Shown: piece by piece, positions 23,444 to 32,188 of the stretch
Layout: each line of letters starts with the position of its first letter
How positions within the stretch are numbered: the stretch's first letter is position 1
Assembly (NCBI RefSeq): GCF_030717955.1
Contig: NZ_JAUZVY010000007.1
Location: 183,371 to 247,370 of the forward strand
Reading direction: 5' to 3'
DNA length: 64,000 nucleotides
Origin: Alkalimonas delamerensis
Lineage (GTDB): Bacteria > Pseudomonadota > Gammaproteobacteria > Enterobacterales > Alteromonadaceae
Program-made: the position numbers and the translations under genes
The notes under the pieces: model-generated
What the model was told of the DNA's origin: nothing
Database searches by the model: none
The model's input: the letters and a program-made list of their open reading frames with translations, nothing else

Positions 23444-24016
23444 ATGCGACGACGTGTGATGTTAACAATTGCCTTACTCGGGGCCGGATTATTTTCTACA
23501 ATGGCAATGGCCAGCGAGCCAGACAACAGCCATCGAATTGGGGTGAGTTTCTTTTGGGGCTCTACCAAGGTCGCCGATCCTGAATCGGATCGGGAGCAAA
23601 ACTTTTCAGATTTTAATGGTTACAACCTGTTTTATCGTTACCAATGGGATCCTCAATATGGTGTTGAACTGGCCTACCGTCACGGCTCTATGGGCATCGG
23701 TAGTGCGGTTTCCAATATTTTTTTTGGTGAACTGGAAGACATCGATTACCGTGCCATTAGCATCAGTGGCTATGCCGGCTATCCGTTAACGCAACAGCTG
23801 CAGCTCTACGCAAAGCTAGGTCTTAGCCAAAATCGGGTGGCGATGCAGTATCGCACACGTCGCTTCAGTGAAACTGAGGTTGGGGTCATTGGTGCAGTTG
23901 GCTGGCAGTATCAGTTTAACAATGGGCTGGGTTTTCAAACCGAAGCCAGTTACAGCTCTGGCAAAACCTTTAAATCTTTTGGCACCGTGCTGTTTGGTCT
24001 GAATTACCGTTTTTAG
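23444..24016 (+). CDS. Outer-membrane beta-barrel protein (porin-like, OmpA/AcfA-type)
   Basis: 190 residues with a signal peptide ending AMAMAS. ATG 23444 is chosen because AAAGGAG lies eight bases upstream. The mature part has alternating aromatic/hydrophobic strands (HRIGVSFFWGSTKV, YGVELAYRHGSMG, LQLYAKLGLSQNRV, VGWQYQFNNGLGFQTEASYSSG) and ends with VLFGLNYRF, a terminal Phe as used by the BAM complex. Eight strands are expected. Function cannot be assigned. It converges with the next gene with only 2 bp between. Confidence 0.85.
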   Translation: MRRRVMLTIALLGAGLFSTMAMASEPDNSHRIGVSFFWGSTKVADPESDREQNFSDFNGYNLFYRYQWDPQYGVELAYRHGSMGIGSAVSNIFFGELEDIDYRAISISGYAGYPLTQQLQLYAKLGLSQNRVAMQYRTRRFSETEVGVIGAVGWQYQFNNGLGFQTEASYSSGKTFKSFGTVLFGLNYRF

Positions 24017-24018
24017 CC

Positions 24019-24765
24019 TTACTGCTGCTGGGTGTAGTGCTGGATTAACTGCAGCACCACACCCTCCTGCTGCATTCTGTCCAGCTCTTGTTGCAAGCGC
24101 TGCACCAGGCTGGCAGGGGTGTTGGGGTGTAGCGCCAGGTAATTGTCACCGACATCCTCTAACTTAAGCCAGGCTTCGGCACTGTCTTCGTCTGCGCCAT
24201 GTTTTTGCAACCAGCTGCGCACGGAGCGTCTGGAGCCAACCAACAAATCGATGCGCTTGGCCAAAAACAACGGCACCGGCTCGGATTTGGTGGCAAAGTC
24301 GAGCATGTTGATACCGTACTGAAAGCCTCGTTCTTTAAAGTAGCTTTCATAGACATCGCCACGGGCAACCGCCAACCGAAAAGCTTTGGCTTCCTCCAGG
24401 TCGGCAGGATTCACTTCGGCTCTGCCACGTAAGCGAAACAAATACCCCCAGTCGGATGCCAGGGGACCAACCCACTGAAACAAAGCTTCACGCGCTTCAT
24501 TGCGTGAGGTGGAGAACACCCCGCTCATGGGCTGCTGCTGCGCCTGCTCAAAGGCTCTGGGCCAGGGCAGCAGCTCAAACTGGCACTTGACCTGAGTTCG
24601 CTCGCAAAGCTGTCGCAGCAAGGCCACATTGATGCCATCGACCTTGTCCTGTTCCAGGTAGCTGTAGGGTGGCATGTGCTCGGTGTATAGCTGAAGCTGG
24701 ATGGCAGGTATTTCGGCCCAGACGGCAAGACTGAACAAGGCCCACAGCAAGCACCAACGCATCAT
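24019..24765 (-). CDS. Periplasmic extracellular solute-binding-like protein (family 3)
   Basis: 248 residues with a signal peptide (MRWCLLWALFSLAVWA). The mature start IQLQLYTEHMPPYSYLEQDKVDGINVALLRQL is the N-lobe of type 2 periplasmic binding proteins; PWPRAFEQAQ and RLAVARGDVYESYF supply the hinge region. No transporter permease adjoins it, so it is an orphan of the kind common in Alteromonadales, whose role may be in sensing or scavenging. Two adjacent ATG codons follow GGAGAG; either may be used. Confidence 0.85.
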   Translation of the reverse strand: MMRWCLLWALFSLAVWAEIPAIQLQLYTEHMPPYSYLEQDKVDGINVALLRQLCERTQVKCQFELLPWPRAFEQAQQQPMSGVFSTSRNEAREALFQWVGPLASDWGYLFRLRGRAEVNPADLEEAKAFRLAVARGDVYESYFKERGFQYGINMLDFATKSEPVPLFLAKRIDLLVGSRRSVRSWLQKHGADEDSAEAWLKLEDVGDNYLALHPNTPASLVQRLQQELDRMQQEGVVLQLIQHYTQQQ

Positions 24766-24885
24766 CGCTCTCCATTCATGCAGACTGATACCAGCTTAGC
24801 GCAGAAAGGCCGGACCAGCCACCGTCGATTTGTACCCTCTTTCAGGTTATGATGCAAACGGATGCTGCAGACACCTGAGGAACCC

Positions 24886-25404
24886 ATGAAACGCCGGGCT
24901 TTTTTACAACTTGCTGTTGCGACCCCAGTGGTGCTGTGGACCGGCCTGCATATTGGTGCCACGCTGCGACGGCCATCTTTGCAGGCATTAACCAATTATT
25001 TGGAACGCTTGCCCTTGGCGCAATTGCAGGCTACGGGCGACTGGGGAGTCAGTGAGATTTTTCAGCATTGCGCCCAAAGCGTGCGCTATTCGCGTATTGG
25101 CTATCCAGAGCAGCACTCCCGACTGTTTCAGTTGACGGTCGGTGGTATGGCATTAGCGGCTTTTAGCACCGCCGGCAATATGCGGCATTCGTTGAATGAG
25201 CCTTTACCCGGAGCCCCCAAATTGCGCGCCACTGTGCCTGTGGATGTTGCTCATGCCGAGCTCATTTCAGAGTTGGAGCAGTTTATACGTTGGCAAGGGC
25301 CGCTGGCACCGCATTTTGCGTATGGCCGTTTAAGCAAAGCGCAATACTACAATGCCCATTGGCTGCATCTGCAGGATCATCTGCAGGAGATAACGCTGGT
25401 GTAA
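24886..25404 (+). CDS. DUF1569-like exported protein
   Basis: 172 residues. A twin-arginine-like leader (MKRRAFLQLAVATPVV) suggests export or membrane anchoring. ATG 24886 follows TGAGGA. The body has SLQALTNYLERL, GVSEIFQHCAQSVRYS, and a C-terminal HFAYGRLSKAQYYNAHWLHLQDHL. The paired His pattern (H in the early helix, H in the last helix) is like DinB-fold metal-binding proteins, and I assign DUF1569 from this resemblance. Enzymatic role unknown. Confidence 0.75.
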   Translation: MKRRAFLQLAVATPVVLWTGLHIGATLRRPSLQALTNYLERLPLAQLQATGDWGVSEIFQHCAQSVRYSRIGYPEQHSRLFQLTVGGMALAAFSTAGNMRHSLNEPLPGAPKLRATVPVDVAHAELISELEQFIRWQGPLAPHFAYGRLSKAQYYNAHWLHLQDHLQEITLV

Positions 25405-25420
25405 GCATCGGCTTTTTCGG

Positions 25421-25867
25421 CTACAGCCAGCGCCGGGTTTGCTGGCAGTAGTGCTGCCAACTGTCGCCAAAACGCTCGGCCAGCGCCCGTTCCTCTGGCA
25501 TTATTTGCCAATACTGCAACCAGAACACAAAGAGCGGCAGCCATAAAAAGCTGCTCAGGCTGTGCGACCAAAAGGATAGAGCCAGCAGCAACAACAGAAA
25601 CCCCAGATACATCGGGTTACGGCTAAACTGATAGAGTCCATGGGTGACCAGCTGACTGCTGCGCTCCGGGTAGCGTGGGTCAACTGTGGTGTTGGCCCGG
25701 CGGAATTGCCAAAAAGCCCAGCCACAAAAGATGCTGCCATCCAGCAGCAACAGTATCGCCAACAGTTGACTGAACCACAGCGGCCAGGGCGCTGGCCAAC
25801 TGGCTGTTAGCCAAATCAGCCCGGCAAAGACCACAAACAACAGTAAGGGCGGGATTTTCTTTTCCAT
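25421..25867 (-). CDS. Isoprenylcysteine carboxyl methyltransferase-like membrane protein
   Basis: 148 residues with about four membrane helices. The conserved C-terminal block LVTHGLYQFSRNPMYLGFLLLLLAL plus EERALAERFGDSWQHYCQQTRRW is the signature of the ICMT/phospholipid-methyltransferase family (PEMT-like), where it binds SAM. ATG 25867 follows GGAGCC; a longer frame from 25939 adds a cysteine-rich N-terminus with no ribosome site. The substrate is unknown. Confidence 0.9.
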   Translation of the reverse strand: MEKKIPPLLLFVVFAGLIWLTASWPAPWPLWFSQLLAILLLLDGSIFCGWAFWQFRRANTTVDPRYPERSSQLVTHGLYQFSRNPMYLGFLLLLLALSFWSHSLSSFLWLPLFVFWLQYWQIMPEERALAERFGDSWQHYCQQTRRWL

Positions 25868-26050
25868 AGCACAGGCTCCACAACAGGTTTTTTGCAAGCA
25901 TAGCAAGTCTGAACCTGCTCCGGTCAAGCAGTAAAGCAACTGATCCGCCTTGTTTTAACCGTCTTTAACCGGTAACTTAGCGACACTTCAGCATGAATTT
26001 GCTGCAAATATCGGCAAACTATCCAGATAACAACGATAAAAGACGGGCTC

Positions 26051-27661
26051 ATGGCAACTCACTCTTCCTATTCCGCAGCAACTTTGCGCGGCGATCTCTT
26101 TGGTGGCTTAACCGCGGGCATTGTCGCTTTGCCTCTGGCACTGGCGTTTGGGGTTGCTTCCGGGGCAGGGGCTGCCGCTGGTTTGTATGGGGCCATTGCG
26201 CTGGGCTTAGTGGCTGCGCTTTTTGGTGGCACCCGGGTGCAGATTTCCGGCCCCACCGGCCCAATGACGGTGGTGTTTGCCTCGGCCATTGCGGCTTTAG
26301 GCGGCAGTTTTGAAATGGCGCTGGCGGTGGTGCTGGTAGGTGGGGTGCTGCAAATTGCGCTGGGCTTGCTCAAAGTCGGCGGCCTGGTACGCTACATCCC
26401 CTATCCGGTTATTTCCGGCTTTATGAGCGGTATCGGGGTCATCATTATTTTGCTGCAGCTGGCGCCGTTAATGGGGGCAGCGCCATCGCCGTCGCCGCTG
26501 CAGGCGTTGGCAAAATTACCGGATACGCTGGCAGAGCTCAATCTGCACGCTTTAGCACTTGGACTGATGACCTTCGCCATTGTCTGGTTTACCCCGATGC
26601 GCATCAGCCGTTACCTGCCGTCGCCCTTACTGGCGCTTTGTTTGTGTACCCTGGCTGCGGTGCTGCTGGAGTGGCAGGTGCCGGTGATTGGCGATATCCC
26701 AACCGGTTTGCCGGAGCTGCATCTGCCGCATTTTAGTCTGGTGCAGTGGAGCCTGATTTTCACCTTGGGGCTGACCCTGGCGCTGCTGGGCACCATCGAC
26801 AGCCTGCTCACCTCGCTGGTGGCGGATTCCATCACCCGTACCCGGCATAAACCAAACAAAGAGCTGATCGGTCAGGGCCTTGGCAATGTGCTGTGCTCCT
26901 TTATTGGTGGCTTGCCGGGCGCTGGCGCTACCATGCGGACTGTGGTCAATGTCAACGCCGGTGGCCGCACCCGGTTAAGTGGCATGGTGCATGCGCTTTT
27001 CCTGCTGGCCTTACTACTGGGGCTGGGCCCTTTGGCGGCGCAAATTCCGCTGGCGGTGCTGGCTGGTATTTTGGTGAAAGTGGGGCTGGATATCCTCGAT
27101 TACCGCTTACTAAAACGCATTTCCGGCACGCCTAAACCCGAAGTGATCATTATGCTCAGCGTCTTTGCGCTGACGGTGTTAGTGGATCTGGTGATTGCCG
27201 TCGGCGTGGGTGTGGTGCTGGCGATGGGCCTGGTGACCTGGCGCATGGCCAAAACGGCACACATTCATCTGGAAGACGACGAACTGCTGGATGTGCCGAA
27301 TGATCCAGAGCACCCTGGGGTACGACTGGTACGCTTGAGCGGCCCGCTGTTTTTTGGCTCCATGGCCGAGATGCTGGATCGGATGGACAAGGTCGACCAG
27401 GTACTGGATACCCACGATATTGTGCTGGATTGCCGCGGGGTCGATTACATGGACCTAACGGCGGTGTTTGCCATTGAAGACATGTTGCAAAAACTTCAGC
27501 ACAAAAAATTGCGGCCCAGGTTGCTGCTGGACGACGACGCCCTGCGCCAGCGCTTGCTGGCACTGCAAAGTGCTGTTTTTACCGAACAAACGCTGTGTAT
27601 GTCGGTGGAGCAGGTGCTGGACGGGTGCTGTACGTCCGATGAAAGGATAAGCAAGCCATGA
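26051..27661 (+). CDS. SulP family anion transporter with STAS domain
   Basis: A 536-residue inner-membrane transporter. Residues about 10-400 contain the 14-helix SLC26/SulP core (LRGDLFGGLTAGIVALPLALAFG start, GPTGPMTVVFASAIAAL anion site, GLGNVLCSFIGGLPGAGATMRT). Residues about 420-530 are the cytoplasmic STAS domain (VRLVRLSGPLFFGSMAEML, DIVLDCRGVDYMDLTAVFAIEDML). The close fit to BicA/DauA-like proteins leaves bicarbonate, sulfate or dicarboxylates as candidates. The stop overlaps the next gene by 4 bp. Confidence 0.94.
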   Translation: MATHSSYSAATLRGDLFGGLTAGIVALPLALAFGVASGAGAAAGLYGAIALGLVAALFGGTRVQISGPTGPMTVVFASAIAALGGSFEMALAVVLVGGVLQIALGLLKVGGLVRYIPYPVISGFMSGIGVIIILLQLAPLMGAAPSPSPLQALAKLPDTLAELNLHALALGLMTFAIVWFTPMRISRYLPSPLLALCLCTLAAVLLEWQVPVIGDIPTGLPELHLPHFSLVQWSLIFTLGLTLALLGTIDSLLTSLVADSITRTRHKPNKELIGQGLGNVLCSFIGGLPGAGATMRTVVNVNAGGRTRLSGMVHALFLLALLLGLGPLAAQIPLAVLAGILVKVGLDILDYRLLKRISGTPKPEVIIMLSVFALTVLVDLVIAVGVGVVLAMGLVTWRMAKTAHIHLEDDELLDVPNDPEHPGVRLVRLSGPLFFGSMAEMLDRMDKVDQVLDTHDIVLDCRGVDYMDLTAVFAIEDMLQKLQHKKLRPRLLLDDDALRQRLLALQSAVFTEQTLCMSVEQVLDGCCTSDERISKP

Positions 27662-28461
27662 TCACCATTCAGCTGGATCCGCTCGAATCCACCGCCGTCA
27701 TCGAGCTGCTGCAGGGCCATCTGGCCGATATGTACGCCACCTCGCCGCCCGAGAGTGTGCATGCGCTGGATTTAAGCAAATTAAAAGCACCGGCTATCCG
27801 CTTTTGGACCGCCTGGGAAAACGAAGCATTGCTGGGTTGTGTCGCACTAAAGCAGCACAGTGCCAGCATGGGCGAGATAAAGTCGATGCGCACCGATCCA
27901 AAGATGCGTGGCAAGGGCATTGGCCGGGCTTTGCTGCAACATGTGCTGACCGAAGCTGCGGCCAGTGGCATCACCGAGCTCTATCTGGAAACCGGTTCGA
28001 TGGATTTTTTCCAACCCGCTCGTAGCTTGTACCAAAGCGCAGGCTTTGTGTTTTGCGGTCCTTTTGCCGATTACCCGGACGATGAAAACAGCTGCTTTAT
28101 GCACAAAAACCTGCAGGCAGCTGCAGATATGTCCGAGCCGGTACAGCGCCAGCTCGATGCCTACAATGCCAAAGACTTAGCGGCTTTTTGCCGCTGTTAT
28201 CACCCGGATATTGCCATTTACCGCATGCCGGCAAGCGCCCCTGCACTGCAGGGCCTAGACGCACTGCGGCAGTTCTATGCCACCGAGCGTTTTACCTTAC
28301 CAGCGCTACGCGCCGAAGTGCTCAGTCGGATGGTGGTCGGCAATAAGGTGATTGATCACGAGCGGGTCTATAGCCTAAGCGACACGCCATCCGAAGTGGC
28401 GGTGGTATACGAAGTTGACGCTGGCCGGATAAAAACCTGCTGGTTTTATCCCTCACGCTAA
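27658..28461 (+). CDS. GNAT N-acetyltransferase fused to NTF2/SnoaL-like domain
   Basis: 267 residues in two parts. Residues 1-153 form a GNAT acetyltransferase: EIKSMRTDPKMRGKGIGRALLQHVL contains the R/Q-x-x-G-x-G acetyl-CoA loop, and ELYLETGSMDFFQPARSLYQSAGF is the C-terminal part. Residues 155-267 are an NTF2-like fold (VQRQLDAYNAKDLAAFCRCYHPDIAIYRMP, then ALRQFYATERF). GNAT relatives of this type are near PaiA/YsnE. The fusion order is unusual. The start overlaps the SulP stop by 4 bp, so the pair is translationally coupled. The substrate is unknown. Confidence 0.85.
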   Translation: MITIQLDPLESTAVIELLQGHLADMYATSPPESVHALDLSKLKAPAIRFWTAWENEALLGCVALKQHSASMGEIKSMRTDPKMRGKGIGRALLQHVLTEAAASGITELYLETGSMDFFQPARSLYQSAGFVFCGPFADYPDDENSCFMHKNLQAAADMSEPVQRQLDAYNAKDLAAFCRCYHPDIAIYRMPASAPALQGLDALRQFYATERFTLPALRAEVLSRMVVGNKVIDHERVYSLSDTPSEVAVVYEVDAGRIKTCWFYPSR

Positions 28462-28517
28462 ATCCTGTTGGCCCTCAGCGGCGTATTGCCTCTGTAGGGT
28501 GACGGTGAGGGCTTGGC

Positions 28518-29063
28518 GTGAAACTCTGGATTCTCATACTTTTGTTGCCATTTAGCCTGCCAGCGGATGAGCTGGCATGGCAAGCCTGGCGTGATGGCAA
28601 CGCCGTTTTAATCATGCGCCATGCGTTAGCGCCAGGTACCGGCGACCCGCCAGGTTTTGTGCTGCAAGACTGCAGCACCCAGCGTAATCTGAATGCACAA
28701 GGTCGTCAGCAGGCCCAGGCCTGGGGTGATCTTCTGCAGCAAAAAACAGCTGCCGATGTGCAGATTTTTAGCAGTGAATGGTGCCGCTGCCTTGAAACCG
28801 GTGAGCTGATGGCGCTTTCAGCGGTTGAACCCTTGCCACTGCTGAATTCATTCTTTGCCGGCCGTGGTGACAGGCAGGCACAAACCAGCGGATTGAGAGC
28901 ATTTCTGGCGCAGACTCCCTTGAGCACACCTACAGTGCTGATTACGCATCAGGTCAATATCACCGCACTGACCGGCATTTTCCCCGCTTCCGGCGAAGGC
29001 TTACTGTTAGCCTTGCCGCTAACCGACCCCGTGACTGTGCTGGCACGGGTGCCGCCGGAGTGA
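28518..29063 (+). CDS. Secreted histidine phosphatase-superfamily protein
   Basis: 181 residues with a signal peptide (VKLWILILLLPFSLPADE). The start is GTG at 28518 with GAGGG eight bases upstream. Phosphatase motifs are the nucleophile His in VLIMRHALAPG, Arg in IFSSEWCRCLETGEL, and the second His in VLITHQVNITAL. It resembles the SixA-like branch, but the signal peptide places it in the periplasm, where it may act as a small-molecule phosphatase. There is no clear operon partner. Confidence 0.88.
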   Translation: MKLWILILLLPFSLPADELAWQAWRDGNAVLIMRHALAPGTGDPPGFVLQDCSTQRNLNAQGRQQAQAWGDLLQQKTAADVQIFSSEWCRCLETGELMALSAVEPLPLLNSFFAGRGDRQAQTSGLRAFLAQTPLSTPTVLITHQVNITALTGIFPASGEGLLLALPLTDPVTVLARVPPE

Positions 29064-29136
29064 CAGAATGCAAGTTCAAATGAATTTTTCGGGGTAGTAA
29101 GCCGACAGGTTGTGTCGCATTACAAGCACACTGCTA

Positions 29137-29253
29137 TCAGTTGGCAATGTACCTTTTTATAGGAGATAGCTCATTCAAGGTGACAAAGCGATAGTCCTGG
29201 TGAAATAGCTCTTTGATCATCAATGGCAGTGCTTCGCCAGAGCCGTAAAAGCA
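29137..29253 (-). pseudogene. Decayed C-terminal fragment, polysaccharide-deacetylase-like
   Basis: On the minus strand, about 39 codons before a TGA read YGSGEALPLMIKELFHQDYR followed by FVTLNEL and end KRYIAN. This looks like the C-terminus of a NodB-type polysaccharide deacetylase (typically ALPxLIxxLxxxGYRFVTLSEL). Nothing upstream preserves the catalytic part and a stop lies at 29311-29313, so this would be a remnant. The identification rests on a short segment and is tentative. The rest of 29064-29333 shows nothing else. Confidence 0.35.
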
Positions 29254-29333
29254 CTGTTGGCAAGGTTTCCGAAATGATATAGTTGCGCTCAATTTGTTAT
29301 CTTCGTCCTTTCAACTGTATGGAAGCAGTATCA

Positions 29334-29810
29334 ATGCCTTGCTTTGTTTCTCCTCTACGCTACCTTGCGTTGGCTGCCAGTTTGTTCTTGTTTGGTTGTA
29401 GCGTAACGACGAATGAGACTGCCACAAACCATCCATCAAGTTCAGTTCAGCAACTACAAGGTGACTGGCGTGGAGTCCTTAGCCATAACAGTGGCTTCGA
29501 TCAAGTGCTCAGGATGCGGGTTTCAGCGGAACTGCAAGGTGAGCTTCTTATATACAATTTACTTCAGATGCAAAGGAATCAGACTCCGGGGCGATTTGTC
29601 TTTTCTGAGCACGACATTACTCAGCACGATGGATTTTGGGAAATTGAATTGAACTCGGTTGTTTACCCTGGCCTCAACCGTGTTCGCCTTGTGCTTGCGC
29701 CGACCATGACTGGCTCTTTGCGCGGTTTTCGGCTGCTTGATATGCATTCTGAGGGTCGTATCCTGAGTCGCCAGAGTCAGGTTGAATTGATGAGGAACCA
29801 AAGTGAGTAA
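29334..29810 (+). CDS. Lipoprotein of unknown function, tandem paralogue 1
   Basis: 158 residues. ATG 29334 gives a lipoprotein signal peptide with lipobox LFGC (LALAASLFLFGCSVTT); GGAAG is upstream. The mature part contains QGDWRGVLSH and later HDGFWEIELNS. The next gene has the same layout (AGSWRGVSHA, KDGYFHLTLDD), so the two are distant tandem copies. Composition is AT-rich: bases 29521-29580 hold 23 G/C, well below the window. Function not recognised. Confidence 0.75.
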   Translation: MPCFVSPLRYLALAASLFLFGCSVTTNETATNHPSSSVQQLQGDWRGVLSHNSGFDQVLRMRVSAELQGELLIYNLLQMQRNQTPGRFVFSEHDITQHDGFWEIELNSVVYPGLNRVRLVLAPTMTGSLRGFRLLDMHSEGRILSRQSQVELMRNQSE

Positions 29811-30255
29811 CAAAACATGCTGGATTGGATGGCTATTAATTGGTTTGTGGCTGCCGGTGGTTGCTTCTGCGGCTCACCCTTTAGCAGGAAGCTGGCGTGG
29901 CGTATCTCATGCTGTGGTGCCTTATTTGGAGGAGTTCTTTTTTTATGCTGAAGGTTCCGGTTGTTATCGTTATGCCCTGATTTCCGATGCAACTCAGGGC
30001 CGAGCTAAGTGTTTTGAAGAGTCCCAACTGATTGAAAAAGATGGGTATTTTCATCTGACGCTGGATGATGCCATCAGCTTTCTGTTGGTGCTTAACTCGG
30101 GTGGAGAGCTCAGCGTTGTACAAATTGTTGAGCTGACAAGCATAGAGAACGTAAGCCTTAAAAGTACACGTTTTGTGAAGATGGTCAAAGACATTGATCA
30201 GACTGAACCGGTTTGGCGTTCGGAATTGAGCCCCGACTGCCGTTTATGTCAGTAA
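29803..30255 (+). CDS. Secreted protein of unknown function, tandem paralogue 2
   Basis: 150 residues, starting with GTG at 29803 within the last codons of the preceding lipoprotein gene (8-bp overlap). The signal peptide ends near VVASA. The mature part starts HPLAGSWRGVSHAVVPYLEEFFF, then GYFHLTLDDAISFLL. Four cysteines (GCYRY, AKCFE, PDCRLC) could form disulfides. The shared WRGV motif links it to its upstream neighbour. AT-rich relative to the window. Function unknown. Confidence 0.72.
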   Translation: MSNKTCWIGWLLIGLWLPVVASAAHPLAGSWRGVSHAVVPYLEEFFFYAEGSGCYRYALISDATQGRAKCFEESQLIEKDGYFHLTLDDAISFLLVLNSGGELSVVQIVELTSIENVSLKSTRFVKMVKDIDQTEPVWRSELSPDCRLCQ

Positions 30256-30332
30256 GACTGGCTCAAGCAATATCCGCTGCATCTTTTGCTGGCGCAGCCA
30301 GCTCAGGGCCTGAAGCCCCAAGGCTGGCTGCA

Positions 30333-31568
30333 TCAGGCGGCCTTGAGTGTGATCTGAATATCACGAATAAGCAGCAGCGCATTCACGTCGCTGGCCGGGG
30401 CTTCTTCGCGCAAGATGCGGAACATCCGCTTTTCTTCCAGCGGCAGCGCCTGGAACTCGGCGATGATCTGATACAGCCAGATTTCGCTGTCCCACTCCAG
30501 TTGTTGCTGCGCCAGGTACTCCAGCGCGCTTAGTTTGCCGCCCTGATCAATCACTCGCAGGTAGAAGTTTTCCACATCGGTTTTCAGTGCTTGCTGGCGG
30601 GCAGCGATTTCTTCATCGGCCAAAAGCTCAGCAAAGCTGGCGCTGTGCTGTTCGGGTAAGACGATGGGGTTAGGCCGTGGCAGGGCGCGCACCAGTTCAG
30701 CCAGCTCGGCCCGCTCGCTGGCTTTATCCAGTGCGATGGCGGCCTGTGGCCGAATCGCTGTGGCCTGATTGAACAAGGCCGGTAACTCGGAGCGGTTGGG
30801 GTAATCGGCCGGCTGGTACTTCGGATGCTGGCGTAAAAAAGCCGCCATATTGGCGATCAGCAGCGAGCGGGCCTGCTGCTGGCGGAATTTGGCCAGCAGT
30901 TGCACCAGTCGTTTTTGCACTTCCAGCAAGCTGCTGTGGTGCGAGCTCAGCTGGTTTTGCAGCTGGCTGACCAGCAATTTGCGCAAATGGTTGTTGCCCT
31001 CAGACAGCTCAATCAACTCGTTGAAATCGAGCAAATCCAGGCCATCGAGCAAACGGCGCAATTGCTTTTGCGCTCGTTCGTTTTCGCGGATTTTATCGTC
31101 CAAGCTACTGACAAAGCCAAAGTCGCTGTTCAGCCGGTGCCAGAGGCTGTCGATGGCCTCTTCAAACTGGCCGCTTAAATCGTGCACATGCTCGGTCAGG
31201 CGCTGCAGTTGCAGCTCGGCCACGCTGTAATCGCCTTTGTACTGCGCATCGCGGTAGGCCTGCACCCGGTTGCGGATTTGCTCCAGCTTCTCCGCCACAT
31301 CGGCGTTGATCTGGCGGCGGTTTTCATCGGCCACCATGCTGGCAATCAGCTCGCTGACCAAGGGCCTGAGTGCCAGTGGCTGCTGCTCGTCCGGGCGCCA
31401 TAAAATACGGGCGGCCATCAGCTTTTTCAGCGCACTGTCGCTAAAGACGGTTTCATCGATATGGCCATCGAGATACCCTTGCATCAGCGCCTTGTGGTGC
31501 TTGCCCAGCAAGGCCAGACGCTCGGCGCCAATGGCAAACAGATTGGAGGCGGGTTCCAGTGGTGCCAT
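30333..31568 (-). CDS. mksF: MksF/JetA-like condensin subunit (kleisin)
   Basis: A 411-residue, mostly helical protein at the third position of an SMC-like operon. It shows the JetA/MksF layout: an N-terminal winged-helix-like part (HHKALMQGYLDGHIDETVFSD, LVSELIASMVADE), a long helical/coiled middle (about 120-250), and a C-terminal part (LEWDSEIWLYQIIAEFQALPLEEKRMF). I have a recollection that homologues in this group are sometimes misnamed phosphoenolpyruvate carboxylase. By analogy with MukF it bridges the two ATPase heads. The start shares one base with the stop of mksE (TGATG). The kleisin assignment rests on context and length. Confidence 0.78.
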   Translation of the reverse strand: MAPLEPASNLFAIGAERLALLGKHHKALMQGYLDGHIDETVFSDSALKKLMAARILWRPDEQQPLALRPLVSELIASMVADENRRQINADVAEKLEQIRNRVQAYRDAQYKGDYSVAELQLQRLTEHVHDLSGQFEEAIDSLWHRLNSDFGFVSSLDDKIRENERAQKQLRRLLDGLDLLDFNELIELSEGNNHLRKLLVSQLQNQLSSHHSSLLEVQKRLVQLLAKFRQQQARSLLIANMAAFLRQHPKYQPADYPNRSELPALFNQATAIRPQAAIALDKASERAELAELVRALPRPNPIVLPEQHSASFAELLADEEIAARQQALKTDVENFYLRVIDQGGKLSALEYLAQQQLEWDSEIWLYQIIAEFQALPLEEKRMFRILREEAPASDVNALLLIRDIQITLKAA

Positions 31569-32188
31569 CAGAGCAAGGCCTCCTGACTGGGGGTATCTTC
31601 GACCGGCAGCTGTTCTTCATCACGGATAAAGCGGATCACATCCAGCAGGTAGTCAATTTTGCCGGTGACAATGTAGTACTGGCGCTCGCTGTGCGGTTGC
31701 AGCAGGTAGCCGTGCTCTTTTAAACGGCGGAAAATCAGCTTGACCTGGCTGTCGAGCTGCTCGCTTTGACTGTTGAAGAAGCGATCGCTGGCCAGTGCAT
31801 TCAGCCGCTGGCGCAGGCTCTGGTTGTCTTCGGTGCGCAGCACAAATTCCTGCAGCTTGATGGTATCGCCGGCGGTTAAGGCGCTGTCGCGGCCGAGGGT
31901 CTCCTGCACCAGTTGCAACCATTCCAATAGCGGCAGCAAGGATTGCACCGTCAGCGCAAACTGGCTGCTTAAATGCTCACGGGCAGTTTTGTTCAGCTCC
32001 TGATAACCCAAATAAAACACCGTGCCATCGTCGTTGCTGACCAAGCGGCGATTAAGCGGTCGCAGGTAGTGGTTGATGTCCTGCTGGGTTTGCTCCTGGC
32101 TTAGGTGACGAAAAGCATCTTCGTCCGTTACCTGGCAGATAAAGTCGCCGGCCAACAGCCGCTCCAGTAAAGGTCCGTGTTGCAGCAT
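31568..32188 (-). CDS. mksE: MksE-like condensin subunit
   Basis: 206 residues. Winged-helix-rich protein matching MksE/JetB: LLERLLAGDFICQVTDEDAFRHL, DINHYLRPLNRRLVSNDDGTVFYLGY, KLIFRRLKEHGYLLQPH and a C-terminal VTGKIDYLLDVIRFI. In condensins of this class the small subunit binds the kleisin and DNA. Both ends overlap the neighbouring genes by one base (TGATG), so production of the three subunits is coupled. The position between the ATPase and kleisin-like genes supports the call. Confidence 0.82.
   Translation of the reverse strand: MLQHGPLLERLLAGDFICQVTDEDAFRHLSQEQTQQDINHYLRPLNRRLVSNDDGTVFYLGYQELNKTAREHLSSQFALTVQSLLPLLEWLQLVQETLGRDSALTAGDTIKLQEFVLRTEDNQSLRQRLNALASDRFFNSQSEQLDSQVKLIFRRLKEHGYLLQPHSERQYYIVTGKIDYLLDVIRFIRDEEQLPVEDTPSQEALL

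Noticed and set aside
30288..30302. Perfect GCTGGC/GCCAGC hairpin between the secreted paralogue and mksF
   Set aside because: No T run on either side in either direction, and the loop is only three bases; not called as a terminator.
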